Positions 1 to 7,610 of a DNA stretch of 11,985 bases are shown piece by piece. Position numbers and translations under genes: made by a program. The stretch is from an uncultured Parabacteroides sp. (GTDB taxonomy: Bacteria; Bacteroidota; Bacteroidia; Bacteroidales; Tannerellaceae): the NCBI GenBank assembly GCA_900770835.1, contig CAAGLQ010000294.1, positions 1 through 11,985 on the forward strand, in the 5' to 3' direction. Under the pieces are notes generated by a model, which was not told the DNA's origin, did no database searches, and was given only the letters and a program-made list of their open reading frames with translations. How positions within the stretch are numbered: position 1 is the first letter of the stretch; every line of letters starts with the position of its first letter.

Positions 1-7
1 AAAAAAC

Positions 8-36
8 GAGGCAGGCTCTTCTAAAGGGTCTGCCTC
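8..36 (+). terminator. Hairpin terminator of an upstream, off-window gene
   Basis: Bases 8-20 pair with 24-36 around the 3-nt loop CTA, giving a 13-bp stem. Two of the pairs (15 with 29, 17 with 27) are G-U wobbles in plus-strand RNA but would be mismatches in minus-strand RNA, which suggests the hairpin acts on a plus transcript entering from the left. The tail on that side is only ATTTCAAATT, so termination may be leaky. The reverse direction has a better U-tract (A6 at 1-6) but a weaker stem. I see no separate TAnnTTTG promoter between it and the nitroreductase start at 60. Confidence 0.7.
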
Positions 37-59
37 ATTTCAAATTAAAGAAATAGACG

Positions 60-601
60 ATGAAACCATTTGATGAATTAATTGCGCAGCGAAGGAGCAT
101 TCGCCACTTCGACCCAACACGCACGATCAGTCAAACGCAAATCGAATCATTGATCCGTGCAGCTCTTGAGGCACACCCTCTTGGAACAATTTCCAAGAAA
201 GCCGTTACCATATCGTCATCTCAGAAAAGGCCAAACAGCAGCTTTGCACCTGTTTAGCACCGTTCGACGCCAAGATCGCAGCCAATGCGTCCGCCCTCCT
301 TGTTACAACCTTTCAACGAGGAAAAAGCGGATTCAAGAATCATATTCCAGTGGATGAACTGGGGGATGGCTGGGGTATTTATGACCTTGGATTGCAAAAT
401 GCCTTTCTGCTCTTAAAGGCGGCGGACATGGGTCTGGACAGCATCGTCCTCGGTCTTCGTGATGCCGACAAGATCCGCACATCACTGGCCATTCCCGGAG
501 AGGAATCCATTGTTTCCATCATCGCATTGGGCTATCGGGTCCCCAAAGAAATAGTCCGCCCTGCCCGGAAGGCTTCCACTGAGGTATCCACTTTCTATTA
601 G
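60..601 (+). pseudogene. Nitroreductase family protein, disrupted by a 2-bp frameshift
   Basis: This is an FMN-dependent nitroreductase-fold oxidoreductase, a family that reduces nitro-aromatics, quinones or related substrates with NAD(P)H. The first 38 codons encode the typical start of the family, with RRSIRHFDP. The frame then breaks at GCACACCC (171-178), where one extra CA (174-175) is present. Removing it joins the N-terminus to a frame running from 176 to the TAG at 599-601, which begins APSWNNFQ and continues through the FMN-domain segment with DLGLQNAFLLLKAADMGLDS to the C-terminal GYRVPKE. The repaired product is 179 aa, normal for the family, so no other lesion is seen. As it stands the frame opened at 60 ends at 257 after 65 residues. 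A slipped CA repeat or an assembly error are both possible. The gene converges on the AraC gene; no local promoter or terminator was found. The exact substrate cannot be told. Confidence 0.8.
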
Positions 602-672
602 GCTGATCTATCTGTCGCAGCGCAACCCCAAAAATCCATCGAAAAGCATTGGGAAGATTATCGAACTCTCTC

Positions 673-1506
673 CTAATACTCATTCCGATAGCGCGAGGGG
701 GAAAGCCCGGTATGCTTCTTGAAGTAGCGGCCAAAGAAAGATTGATCGGCGAAGTGCATCCGGTTGGAGATCTCCTGGATATTGAGCCTACTGTTTTTGA
801 GCTGATGCTTGATCTCCATGATGGCATGGCGGTCGATGATGGACTTGGTGCTCTCCCCTCCTACTGTAAGCACGATATTGGAAAGGTAGCGTGGAGTGAT
901 GTTAAGGGCCTGGGCGTAAAAGGTCACCTCTCGCTCCGTGGAGCAATGGCGCAAGACCAACTGCAGAAACTCCTTGAAAAGCATCTCTTTGCGATTGACC
1001 CACTTGCTCTCTGTTTGAGGGAAGAACTGGCGGGTGCGGCTGTAGAAATGAAAGAGCAGATTCTGGATATGGTTGGCGGCCATTTGGCGGCGATAGGGAT
1101 TCTCTGGGTCGCTATTCACATCTTCCAACAGATGAACGACACTTTTCAGCAACGCCACTTCCGGCTCATCAAGGTGTACGCAAGGTATCTCTTTAATGAA
1201 ACGGAAGAATGGAGGTTCTAAGCAATTGGATAACTCGTGAAATAGGTTTCCCAAACAGGCGATGCAGAGCAGCTTGAAATTGGGCGATGCATGGAGTACT
1301 TGCAACACGGCGTTGGGCAATAGCATCAATTGTGCGTTGGCCACTAACGTGTATCGCCATAGATCTACCTCTATCTCTGCCTCCCCCTCTAAGCAGAGGA
1401 AAATGAAGGCATTCTCTGACTTGATATAAATGTCTTTCTCGCCCGCAAAGGAGCGCTCACTAACCTCAAAAGGCTCTTCTTCTGATAAATGCCAAAACTG
1501 TTGCAT
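673..1506 (-). CDS. AraC-family transcriptional regulator
   Basis: A 277-aa cytoplasmic DNA-binding regulator. The N-terminal half (about residues 10-100) has the beta-rich pattern of an AraC-type cupin sensing domain. The C-terminal 100 residues hold the two helix-turn-helix motifs of the family: the first around 193-220 (FYAQALNITPRYLSNIV) and the second around 241-274, with the hallmark end FFGRYFKKHTGLSPSRYR. I chose ATG 1506-1504 as the start. The frame can be extended to a GTG at 1527, but that codon overlaps the -7 box TACTTTTG and would lie at or before the transcript start; ATG 1506 is preceded by AGGA at a workable distance. The gene is divergent from the RND efflux operon, separated by 158 bp, which makes it the likely regulator of that pump, probably an activator as is usual in the family. 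The effector is unknown. B. fragilis bmeABC-type pumps are instead known with TetR regulators, so AraC control would be a different arrangement. Confidence 0.9.
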   Translation of the reverse strand: MQQFWHLSEEEPFEVSERSFAGEKDIYIKSENAFIFLCLEGEAEIEVDLWRYTLVANAQLMLLPNAVLQVLHASPNFKLLCIACLGNLFHELSNCLEPPFFRFIKEIPCVHLDEPEVALLKSVVHLLEDVNSDPENPYRRQMAANHIQNLLFHFYSRTRQFFPQTESKWVNRKEMLFKEFLQLVLRHCSTEREVTFYAQALNITPRYLSNIVLTVGGESTKSIIDRHAIMEIKHQLKNSRLNIQEISNRMHFADQSFFGRYFKKHTGLSPSRYRNEY

Positions 1507-1526
1507 TGTTGTCCTATTTTTGCGCA

Positions 1527-1553
1527 CAAAAGTACCTTTTTCTGTTTTTCAAA
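1527..1553 (-). promoter_or_regulatory. Promoter of the AraC-family gene
   Basis: On the minus strand TACTTTTG (1534-1527) fits the Bacteroidota -7 consensus TAnnTTTG. A TTTG (1553-1550) lies 15 bp upstream, closer than the usual 19-21 bp for the -33 element, so the promoter is probably weak or assisted. A transcript start a few bases past the -7 box leaves a leader of only about 15 nt before ATG 1506. Confidence 0.55.
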
Positions 1554-1613
1554 AGAAGTATTGTTCCGATTTTTGCCAACACACGCTAACTCTGTGCCTC
1601 GCCAAGGCAGGAT

Positions 1614-1633
1614 TTTGCGCCTAACTTTGCGCC
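1614..1633 (+). promoter_or_regulatory. Efflux operon promoter with TTTGCGCC direct repeats
   Basis: TAACTTTG (1622-1629) matches the Bacteroidota -7 consensus, about 35 bp before the adaptor start at 1665. No TTTG is found at the expected -33 position (about 1598-1601), which would fit activator dependence. TTTGCGCC occurs twice 12 bp apart (1614-1621 and 1626-1633), the second overlapping the -7 box. A third, 7-bp copy TTTGCGC sits at 1519-1525 in the leader of the divergent AraC gene. A small inverted repeat TGCCT/AGGCA (1595-1599, 1605-1609) lies just upstream. The repeats are candidate AraC sites by position only. Confidence 0.5.
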
Positions 1634-1664
1634 GTTTTTAATAGGTGAACTAATTTTTATCGAA

Positions 1665-2792
1665 ATGAGAAGAACAAATTTGAACGGACGACCGATGCGG
1701 CTGACGATGGCGATCGGTTGTGCGCTTGTATGCGTAATGAGTGGCTGCAAGGAGGCGCAGACGGAGCAGGCAGTGACGGAATATGCCATGCTGAAGGTGG
1801 CTCCAGCAGACAAGGTGCTGAGCACTCCCTATTCGGCAACCATCCGTGGACGACAAGACATTGCGATTTATCCCCAAGTGGCCGGTTATTTGACGAAGCT
1901 CTGCGTGAGTGAGGGTCAACGGGTACGGGCCGGCCAGCTCCTGTTCGTGATCGATCAGGTGCCTTATCGAGCAGCCTTGGAGCAGGCGGTAGCGAACGTG
2001 GCAGCCGCAGAAGCGAACTTAGCGACAGCTAAGCTGACCTATGAGAGCAAGCAGGCGCTGTTCGAGAAGAAGGTTGTGTCAGATTTCGACCTGCGCACGG
2101 CAGAGAACGCTTACCTTTCCGCCAAGGCGGGATTGGCACAAGCCAAGGCATTGGAGCTGAACGCACGCAACAACTATTCTTATACAGAGGTAAAAAGTCC
2201 AGCCAATGGCGTGGTGGGCACATTGCCCTATCGTGTGGGTGCTTTGGTAAGCCCGTCGGGTATGCCTCAGCCGTTGACCACCGTATCGGATAACTCAGAT
2301 ATGTATGTCTATTTCTCTTTGACAGAGAATCAGCTGTTGGGTTTGATGCGGCAGTATGGTTCGAAAGAGGAGGTGCTTAGCAAGATACCGGAGGTGGATC
2401 TGCTATTGAACGACGGAAGCACCTACGCCCATAAGGGACGTGTGGAGAGCATCAGTGGCGTGGTGGATCGCTCTACCGGAACGACCAGCTTGCGTGCGGT
2501 ATTCCTCAATCCGGATGGGTTGTTGCTGAGTGGTACGTCGGGTAACGTATTGCTGACCAACGAACTGAAGAACTGCTTGGTGATCCCACAGGCAGCCGCA
2601 TTCGAGGTGCAAGACCAGGCGTATGTCTATAAGGTAGTTGATGGCAAGGCCAGCGCCAGCCCGGTGAAGGTGACCCGTGTGGATGGCGGCCAGGAGTATA
2701 TCGTGGAGCAGGGCTTGCAGAGTGGCGAGGTGATCGTGGCTGAGGGTGTCGGCCTCTTGCGTGAGGGCACGCCGATCAAAGCGAAAGAATAA
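1665..2792 (+). CDS. RND efflux periplasmic adaptor (membrane fusion protein), lipoprotein
   Basis: A 375-aa AcrA/MexA-family adaptor that bridges the inner-membrane RND pump and the outer-membrane channel. The N-terminus is a lipoprotein signal ending in MSGC, with Cys28 the predicted lipidated residue. Next come the first half of the lipoyl-like domain (about 65-97, containing PQVAGYLTKLCVSEGQRVRAG), an alpha-helical coiled-coil hairpin (about 100-170, Ala-rich heptads), the second lipoyl half (about 172-205, EVKSPANGVVG), a beta-barrel domain (about 210-300) and a membrane-proximal C-terminal domain. Length is normal. The ATG at 1665 is used; an in-frame ATG at codon 11 would also leave a workable signal peptide, so the start is not certain. 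It is the first gene of the operon, 32 bp ahead of the permease gene. Confidence 0.93.
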   Translation: MRRTNLNGRPMRLTMAIGCALVCVMSGCKEAQTEQAVTEYAMLKVAPADKVLSTPYSATIRGRQDIAIYPQVAGYLTKLCVSEGQRVRAGQLLFVIDQVPYRAALEQAVANVAAAEANLATAKLTYESKQALFEKKVVSDFDLRTAENAYLSAKAGLAQAKALELNARNNYSYTEVKSPANGVVGTLPYRVGALVSPSGMPQPLTTVSDNSDMYVYFSLTENQLLGLMRQYGSKEEVLSKIPEVDLLLNDGSTYAHKGRVESISGVVDRSTGTTSLRAVFLNPDGLLLSGTSGNVLLTNELKNCLVIPQAAAFEVQDQAYVYKVVDGKASASPVKVTRVDGGQEYIVEQGLQSGEVIVAEGVGLLREGTPIKAKE

Positions 2793-2824
2793 AGGGAAGG
2801 ACAAGAACGAAAAGAAAGTAAACG

Positions 2825-5800
2825 ATGAATCTACGAACATTTATTGAGCGTCCGGTTTTCTCGGCGGTGATCTCTATCACGATCGTTATTTTGGGTGTGA
2901 TTGGATTGTTCTCGCTGCCGGTGGAGCAGTATCCGGACATCGCACCGCCTACGGTCATGGTACGTACGACCTATTTCGGTGCCAGCGCGGAGACGTTGCA
3001 GAAGAGTGTGATCGCCCCGTTGGAGGAGGCAATCAACGGTGTGGAGAACATGACCTATATGACCTCTTCGGCCAGCAACTCGGGTGCCGTCTCTATCCAA
3101 ATCTATTTCAAGCAGGGCACTGACCCCGATATGGCGGCGGTGAACGTGCAGAACAAGGTGGCTACCGCCACGGCGAAACTGCCTGCTGAGGTGACACAGG
3201 TGGGTGTGACCACCATCAAGCGTCAGACCAGTATGTTGCAGGTATTTGCCTTGAGCAGCCCCGACGAGGGCTTCGACGAGGGCTTCTTGGCCAACTATAT
3301 CAGTATCAACCTGAAGCCGGAGATCCTGCGTTTCCAGGGTGTCGGCGAGATGGTGGTGCTCGGTGGCGACTACTCTATGCGTATCTGGCTGAAGCCGGAC
3401 ATCATGGCGCAGTATGGTTTGGTTCCGTCTGACGTAAGCGCCGTGTTGGCGGAGCAGAACATCGAGGCGGCGACCGGTTCATTCGGTGAGAATGCCAACG
3501 AGACCTATCAATATGCGATGAAGTTCCGTGGCCGTCGCATCCTGTCGGAGGAGTTTGGCGAGATCGTGATCCGTAGCACCGCCGATGGCGAGGTGTTGAA
3601 GCTGAAAGACATCGCCGAGATTGAGTTGGGTCGTGAGAACTACGCATACGTCGGTATGTTGGATCAGCACCCCTCCGTGTCTTGTATGATCTTCCAGACG
3701 GCAGGCTCGAACGCAACGGAGGTGAACGCCCAGATCGACGCCTTCTTGGAGGAGGCACGCAAAGATCTGCCGAAGGGCGTGGAGTTGCGTCAGGTGATGT
3801 CGTCAGACGACTTCCTCTATGCCTCTATCCATGAGGTGATCAAGACCCTCTTGGAGGCCATCTTCCTGGTAATCCTCGTGGTGTATGTCTTCTTGCAGGA
3901 TCTGCGCTCCACGTTGATCCCGTTGGTGGGTATCGTGGTGTCGTTGGTTGGTACCTTCGCCTTCATGTCGGTGGCCGGTTTCAGCTTAAACTTGATCACG
4001 CTGTTCGCCTTGGTGTTGGTGATCGGTACGGTGGTGGATGATGCGATCGTCGTTGTAGAGGCGGTGCAGGCCCGCTTCGACGTGGGTTATAAATCCTCTT
4101 ACATGGCCAGCATTGATGCCATGAAGGGTATCTCTAATGCCGTGATCACCTCTTCCTTGGTCTTTATGGCAGTGTTTATTCCGGTATCTTTCATGAGTGG
4201 TACCTCTGGTACTTTTTATACGCAGTTCGGTTTGACCATGGCGGTGGCGGTAGGTATCTCAGCCATCAACGCCTTGACGTTGAGTCCCGCTTTGTGTGCG
4301 ATCCTGTTGCAGCCTTACATCAACGAAGATGGTACGGAGAAGGACAACTTCGCCGCCCGTTTCCGTAAGGCCTTCAATGCTGCCTTCACGAAGATCATCG
4401 AGAAATATAAGAATGGCGTGCTCTTCTTCATCGACCATCGTTGGCTGACTTGGACCCTGTTGGCTGCCTCTATCGTGCTGTTGGTCTTCTTGATGAACAC
4501 GACGAAGACCAGTTTGGTGCCTGAGGAGGATCAAGGTGTGATTTTGGTGGATGTCACGACTCCCGCCGGTAGCTCTTTGGCAACGACCGATAAGATCTTG
4601 GATCAGATGAACGAGCGGTTGAAGGGCATTCCGCAGCTGCGCTTTATTTCCCGTACGGCTGGTTACGGTTTGATCAGTGGTCAAGGTAACTCCGCCGGTA
4701 TGTTCATCCTCCGTCTGAAGGATTGGGATGAGCGTACGTCCAAAGCGGATCAGGTGAACGCCGTGATCGCGCAGGTCTATGCCCGCACGGCGGATGTAAA
4801 GGATGCGGTGGTATTCGCTATGTCGCCCGGTATGATTCCCGGTTATGGTACGGGTAATGCCCTCGACGTGAACTTGCAGGATAAGACCGGTGGCGACTTC
4901 ACGCAGTTCTACAATTATACACAACAATATATCGCACAGTTGAATCAGCGTCCGGAGGTGAAGCGTGCCTACTCCTCCTTTGCGATCAACTATCCGCAGT
5001 GGATGGTGGATGTGGATGCCGCACAATGCAAACGGGCGGGTATCTCGCCGAAAGAGGTGTTGGCTACGCTTTCCGGCTACTATGGTGGTCAGTATGTGTC
5101 TGACTTCAACCGCTTCTCGAAGATTTACAAGGTGATGATTCAGTCTGATCCGAAGTACCGTTTAGACGAGGAGTCGTTAGATAATGCGTTCGTGCGCATG
5201 AGCGATGGGCAGATGGCTCCGTTGAGCCAGTTCGTGAAGCTGACCCGTGTATATGGTGCGGAGACGTTGAGCCGTTTCAATATGTACAACTCCATTGCGT
5301 TGAGTGTCATGCCGGGTGACGGTTACAGTACCGGTGATGCCTTGCGTGCGGTGAAAGAGACAGCCGAGGTAGCGTTGCCGAAAGGCTATGGCTATGACTT
5401 CGGTGGTATCACCCGTGAGGAGAACCAAGAGAGCGGTACGACAGCGATCATCTTCGGTATCTGTATCTTGATGATCTATCTGATCCTGTCTGCCCTCTAT
5501 GAGAGCTTCCTCGTTCCTTTTGCGGTCATCTTGGCCGTGCCGGTTGGTTTGATGGGTAGCTTCCTCTTTTCAAAGGTGTTAGGTTTGGAGAACAACATCT
5601 ATTTGCAGACCGGTTTGATCATGTTGATCGGTTTGTTGGCAAAGACCGCCATCCTGTTGACGGAGTATGCCGTGGAGCGTCGTAAGTCGGGCATGGGCTT
5701 GATCGGTGCGGCGGTCAGCGCGGCCAAGGCCCGTTTGCGTCCGATCTTGATGACCGCCCTCACGATGATCTTCGGTCTGTTCCCCTTGGTGGTGGCCAAT

Positions 5801-6055
5801 GGCGTAGGTGCGAATGGTAACCGCTCTTTGGGAACCGGTGCGGTCGGCGGTATGATCATCGGTACGTTGGCTTTGCTCTTCATCGTGCCCTGCCTCTTCA
5901 TCGTCTTCCAGTATCTGCAAGAGCGTTTGCGCCCTATGCAGTTTGAGCACTCACACGACTGGCAGATCCAAGAGGAGTATGTGGTAGCTACGGAAGAGCG
6001 TCAGCACCATTTGGAGGAGAAACATGCAGAGGATCAGAAAGGAGGTAAGAAATGA
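2825..6055 (+). CDS. RND multidrug efflux permease (HAE1 family, AcrB/MexB-like)
   Basis: A 1076-aa inner-membrane proton/drug antiporter of the hydrophobe/amphiphile efflux family. It starts with the typical MNLRTFIERPVFSAVISI and the first membrane helix, then a large periplasmic loop with PVEQYPDIAPP. The membrane bundle follows from about residue 338, and a second half repeats this plan (helix near 545-560, second periplasmic loop, helices from about 870). Proton-relay residues are present: Asp405-Asp406 in GTVVDDAIVVVE, matching AcrB D407/D408, and Lys940 in GLLAKTAILLTEYA, matching AcrB K940. The C-terminal tail after about 1040 is charged and His/Glu-rich. No truncation is seen. Substrates (drugs, bile salts, dyes, detergents) cannot be predicted. 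The stop overlaps the start of the outer-membrane channel gene by ATGA, implying translational coupling. Confidence 0.97.
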   Translation: MNLRTFIERPVFSAVISITIVILGVIGLFSLPVEQYPDIAPPTVMVRTTYFGASAETLQKSVIAPLEEAINGVENMTYMTSSASNSGAVSIQIYFKQGTDPDMAAVNVQNKVATATAKLPAEVTQVGVTTIKRQTSMLQVFALSSPDEGFDEGFLANYISINLKPEILRFQGVGEMVVLGGDYSMRIWLKPDIMAQYGLVPSDVSAVLAEQNIEAATGSFGENANETYQYAMKFRGRRILSEEFGEIVIRSTADGEVLKLKDIAEIELGRENYAYVGMLDQHPSVSCMIFQTAGSNATEVNAQIDAFLEEARKDLPKGVELRQVMSSDDFLYASIHEVIKTLLEAIFLVILVVYVFLQDLRSTLIPLVGIVVSLVGTFAFMSVAGFSLNLITLFALVLVIGTVVDDAIVVVEAVQARFDVGYKSSYMASIDAMKGISNAVITSSLVFMAVFIPVSFMSGTSGTFYTQFGLTMAVAVGISAINALTLSPALCAILLQPYINEDGTEKDNFAARFRKAFNAAFTKIIEKYKNGVLFFIDHRWLTWTLLAASIVLLVFLMNTTKTSLVPEEDQGVILVDVTTPAGSSLATTDKILDQMNERLKGIPQLRFISRTAGYGLISGQGNSAGMFILRLKDWDERTSKADQVNAVIAQVYARTADVKDAVVFAMSPGMIPGYGTGNALDVNLQDKTGGDFTQFYNYTQQYIAQLNQRPEVKRAYSSFAINYPQWMVDVDAAQCKRAGISPKEVLATLSGYYGGQYVSDFNRFSKIYKVMIQSDPKYRLDEESLDNAFVRMSDGQMAPLSQFVKLTRVYGAETLSRFNMYNSIALSVMPGDGYSTGDALRAVKETAEVALPKGYGYDFGGITREENQESGTTAIIFGICILMIYLILSALYESFLVPFAVILAVPVGLMGSFLFSKVLGLENNIYLQTGLIMLIGLLAKTAILLTEYAVERRKSGMGLIGAAVSAAKARLRPILMTALTMIFGLFPLVVANGVGANGNRSLGTGAVGGMIIGTLALLFIVPCLFIVFQYLQERLRPMQFEHSHDWQIQEEYVVATEERQHHLEEKHAEDQKGGKK
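6038..6046 (+). promoter_or_regulatory. Perfect Shine-Dalgarno sequence for the outer-membrane channel gene
   Basis: AAAGGAGGT lies inside the last permease codons, with GGAGG (6041-6045) 6 nt before ATG 6052. It is complementary to the canonical 16S rRNA 3' end. Bacteroidota genes mostly lack such sites, and none is evident at the other starts here, so this one stands out. Together with the ATGA overlap it probably secures reinitiation on the third gene. Confidence 0.6.
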
Positions 6056-7416
6056 AAAAGTTCTGTTTCATGGGCTTAGCCGCACTGGCCCTGAATAGTT
6101 GCGGCATTTATACCAGTTATCATCCGACGGAGTCCGTGCCCGATGCCCTCTATGGCGAGGAGGTAGCTACGATCGACTCCACAGATAACTTAGCGTTGTT
6201 GCCTTGGCAGACCTTGTTCACCGATCCGCAGTTGCAACGACTCATCGAGCAGGGGCTACAGAACAATACCGATCTGTTGACCGCAGAGCAGCGGGTGAAG
6301 GAGGCGGAGGCCTCCTTGCTCTCCGCCAAGTTGGCCTATCTGCCCTCGTTCACGTTGGCTCCCCAAGGGGGCGTGAGCAGCTTCGATGGCGCAAAGGCCA
6401 CCTGGACCTATAATATCCCGGTCTCAGCCAGCTGGGAGATCGACATCTTTGGTCGCCTACGCAATGCCAAACGGCAAGCAAAAGCCCTTTTGGAGCAGAG
6501 CCGGGATTATCGGCAAGCGGTGCGTACACAGCTGATTGCCGGCATCGCTAACAACTATTATACGTTGTTGATGCTTGATGCGCAGTTGGCGTTGGCGGAA
6601 CAAACCCGTGACTCTTGGAAGGAGACGGTGGAGGCTACCCGTGCCTTGATGGAGGCGGGTATGGCCAATGAGGCGGCAGTCTCGCAGATGGAGGCCACCT
6701 ACTATGCCATCGCTACCTCGGTGCTCGATTTGAAAGATCAGATCAACACGGCAGAGAATAGCTTGTCACTGCTATTAGCGGAGCCGGCACATGCCATCGA
6801 GCGGGGTTCGTTGGAGGGACAAGCCTTCCCGACCCACCTGGCAGTGGGTGTTCCTTTGGAGCTGTTGCGTAACCGCCCCGATGTGCGGAGTGCGGAGCAT
6901 ACGTTGGAGAGCGCTTTCTATGTCACCAACCAAGCCCGTGCCGCTTTCTATCCGCAGATCGTGTTGGGTGGAAGTGCGGGATGGACCAATTCAGGAGGTG
7001 GCATGATTGTCAATCCCGGCGAGTGGCTGCTCTCAGCTGTGGGTTCGCTCACGCAGCCGATCTTCCAAAAGGGAACGAACATCGCCCGCTTGAAGGTGGC
7101 GAAGGCACAACAAGAGGAGGCTCGTTTAGGCTTCCAGCAGACCCTGCTCAATGCGGGCAGCGAGGTGAACGAGGCTTTGGTGCAATACCAGACCGCCACG
7201 GAGAAGACCGACTATTATACCCGTCAGGTGGAGTCACTCGGGAGAGCGTTGGAAAGCACCTCCCTTTTGATGACATATGGCAACACCACCTACTTGGAGG
7301 TACTGACTGCCCAGCAAAGCCTGTTGAACGCACAACTGACGCAGGTAGCCAACCGCTTCGCCCAAATCCAAGGCTTGATCAATCTCTATCATGCTTTAGG
7401 CGGCGGAACCGTATAG
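6052..7416 (+). CDS. Outer-membrane efflux channel lipoprotein (TolC/OprM/NodT family)
   Basis: A 454-aa outer-membrane factor that forms the trimeric exit channel of the tripartite pump. The signal peptide ends in the lipobox LNSC, with Cys17 the predicted lipidated residue, as in OprM. The two family repeats are visible. The first has LPWQTLFTDPQLQRLIEQGL (about 50-69), the long helical stretch LLTAEQRVKEAEASLLSAK and SWEIDIFGRLRNAK. The second starts with VPLELLRNRPDVRSAE and continues with TNQARAAFYPQIVLGGSAGW and FQKGTNIARLKVAKAQQEEA. Length matches the family. It is the last gene of the operon, coupled to the permease by a 4-bp overlap, and is followed 6 bp after the stop by a strong terminator. 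Confidence 0.95.
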   Translation: MKKFCFMGLAALALNSCGIYTSYHPTESVPDALYGEEVATIDSTDNLALLPWQTLFTDPQLQRLIEQGLQNNTDLLTAEQRVKEAEASLLSAKLAYLPSFTLAPQGGVSSFDGAKATWTYNIPVSASWEIDIFGRLRNAKRQAKALLEQSRDYRQAVRTQLIAGIANNYYTLLMLDAQLALAEQTRDSWKETVEATRALMEAGMANEAAVSQMEATYYAIATSVLDLKDQINTAENSLSLLLAEPAHAIERGSLEGQAFPTHLAVGVPLELLRNRPDVRSAEHTLESAFYVTNQARAAFYPQIVLGGSAGWTNSGGGMIVNPGEWLLSAVGSLTQPIFQKGTNIARLKVAKAQQEEARLGFQQTLLNAGSEVNEALVQYQTATEKTDYYTRQVESLGRALESTSLLMTYGNTTYLEVLTAQQSLLNAQLTQVANRFAQIQGLINLYHALGGGTV

Positions 7417-7422
7417 CAAAAA

Positions 7423-7458
7423 GTAGAGACGTGGCACTGCCGCGTCTCTACACATTTT
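7423..7458 (+). terminator. Intrinsic terminator of the efflux operon
   Basis: Bases 7423-7435 pair with 7439-7451 around the loop ACT, giving a 13-bp stem with one U-G wobble (7432 with 7442), followed by ACATTTT (to 7458). It starts 6 bp after the channel gene's stop codon and marks the end of the transcript. Confidence 0.85.
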
Positions 7459-7536
7459 ACCTGCGACGGCATCAAACAGTATCTAACCTTATTCAGGACT
7501 TTAACCAGTAACAGTAAATGTTGCACCAAACAACAC

Positions 7537-7583
7537 AAAATGGTTATAACGATACAACCATTTTATAGGCTTTTGTATCTTTG
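7537..7583 (+). promoter_or_regulatory. Fic gene promoter with overlapping inverted repeat (candidate operator)
   Basis: TATCTTTG (7576-7583) fits the Bacteroidota -7 box, 27 bp before the Fic start codon. Upstream, AAAATGGTT (7537-7545) and AACCATTTT (7556-7564) form a perfect 9-bp inverted repeat around a 10-nt spacer. Inside it GTTATAAC (7543-7550) is itself a perfect palindrome. A GATAC (7551-7555) is mirrored by GTATC (7575-7579) at the -7 box. The inverted repeat covers the place where a -33 element should be (near 7552), and no good TTTG is present there. Such placement is typical of a repressor site; the Fic protein's own winged helix is a possible binder. In the rest of the 194-bp gap (7459-7536) I see nothing recognisable. 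Confidence 0.6.
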
Positions 7584-7610
7584 CACTTGCTATAGATAAA
7601 TATAATCCAG

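Noticed and set aside
602..672. Terminator between the nitroreductase and AraC genes
   Set aside because: I found only short TCGA-type complementarity and no stem with a T-tract in either direction.
649..1221. 190-codon plus-strand open frame opposite the AraC gene
   Set aside because: It lies wholly antisense to a well-supported AraC family gene, has no recognisable domain and no start signal, so it is a mirror of coding bias.
4259..5026. 255-codon minus-strand open frame inside the RND permease gene
   Set aside because: It is antisense to conserved permease sequence, and the His/Thr/Arg-rich product has no family likeness. Long antisense frames are common opposite strongly biased codons.
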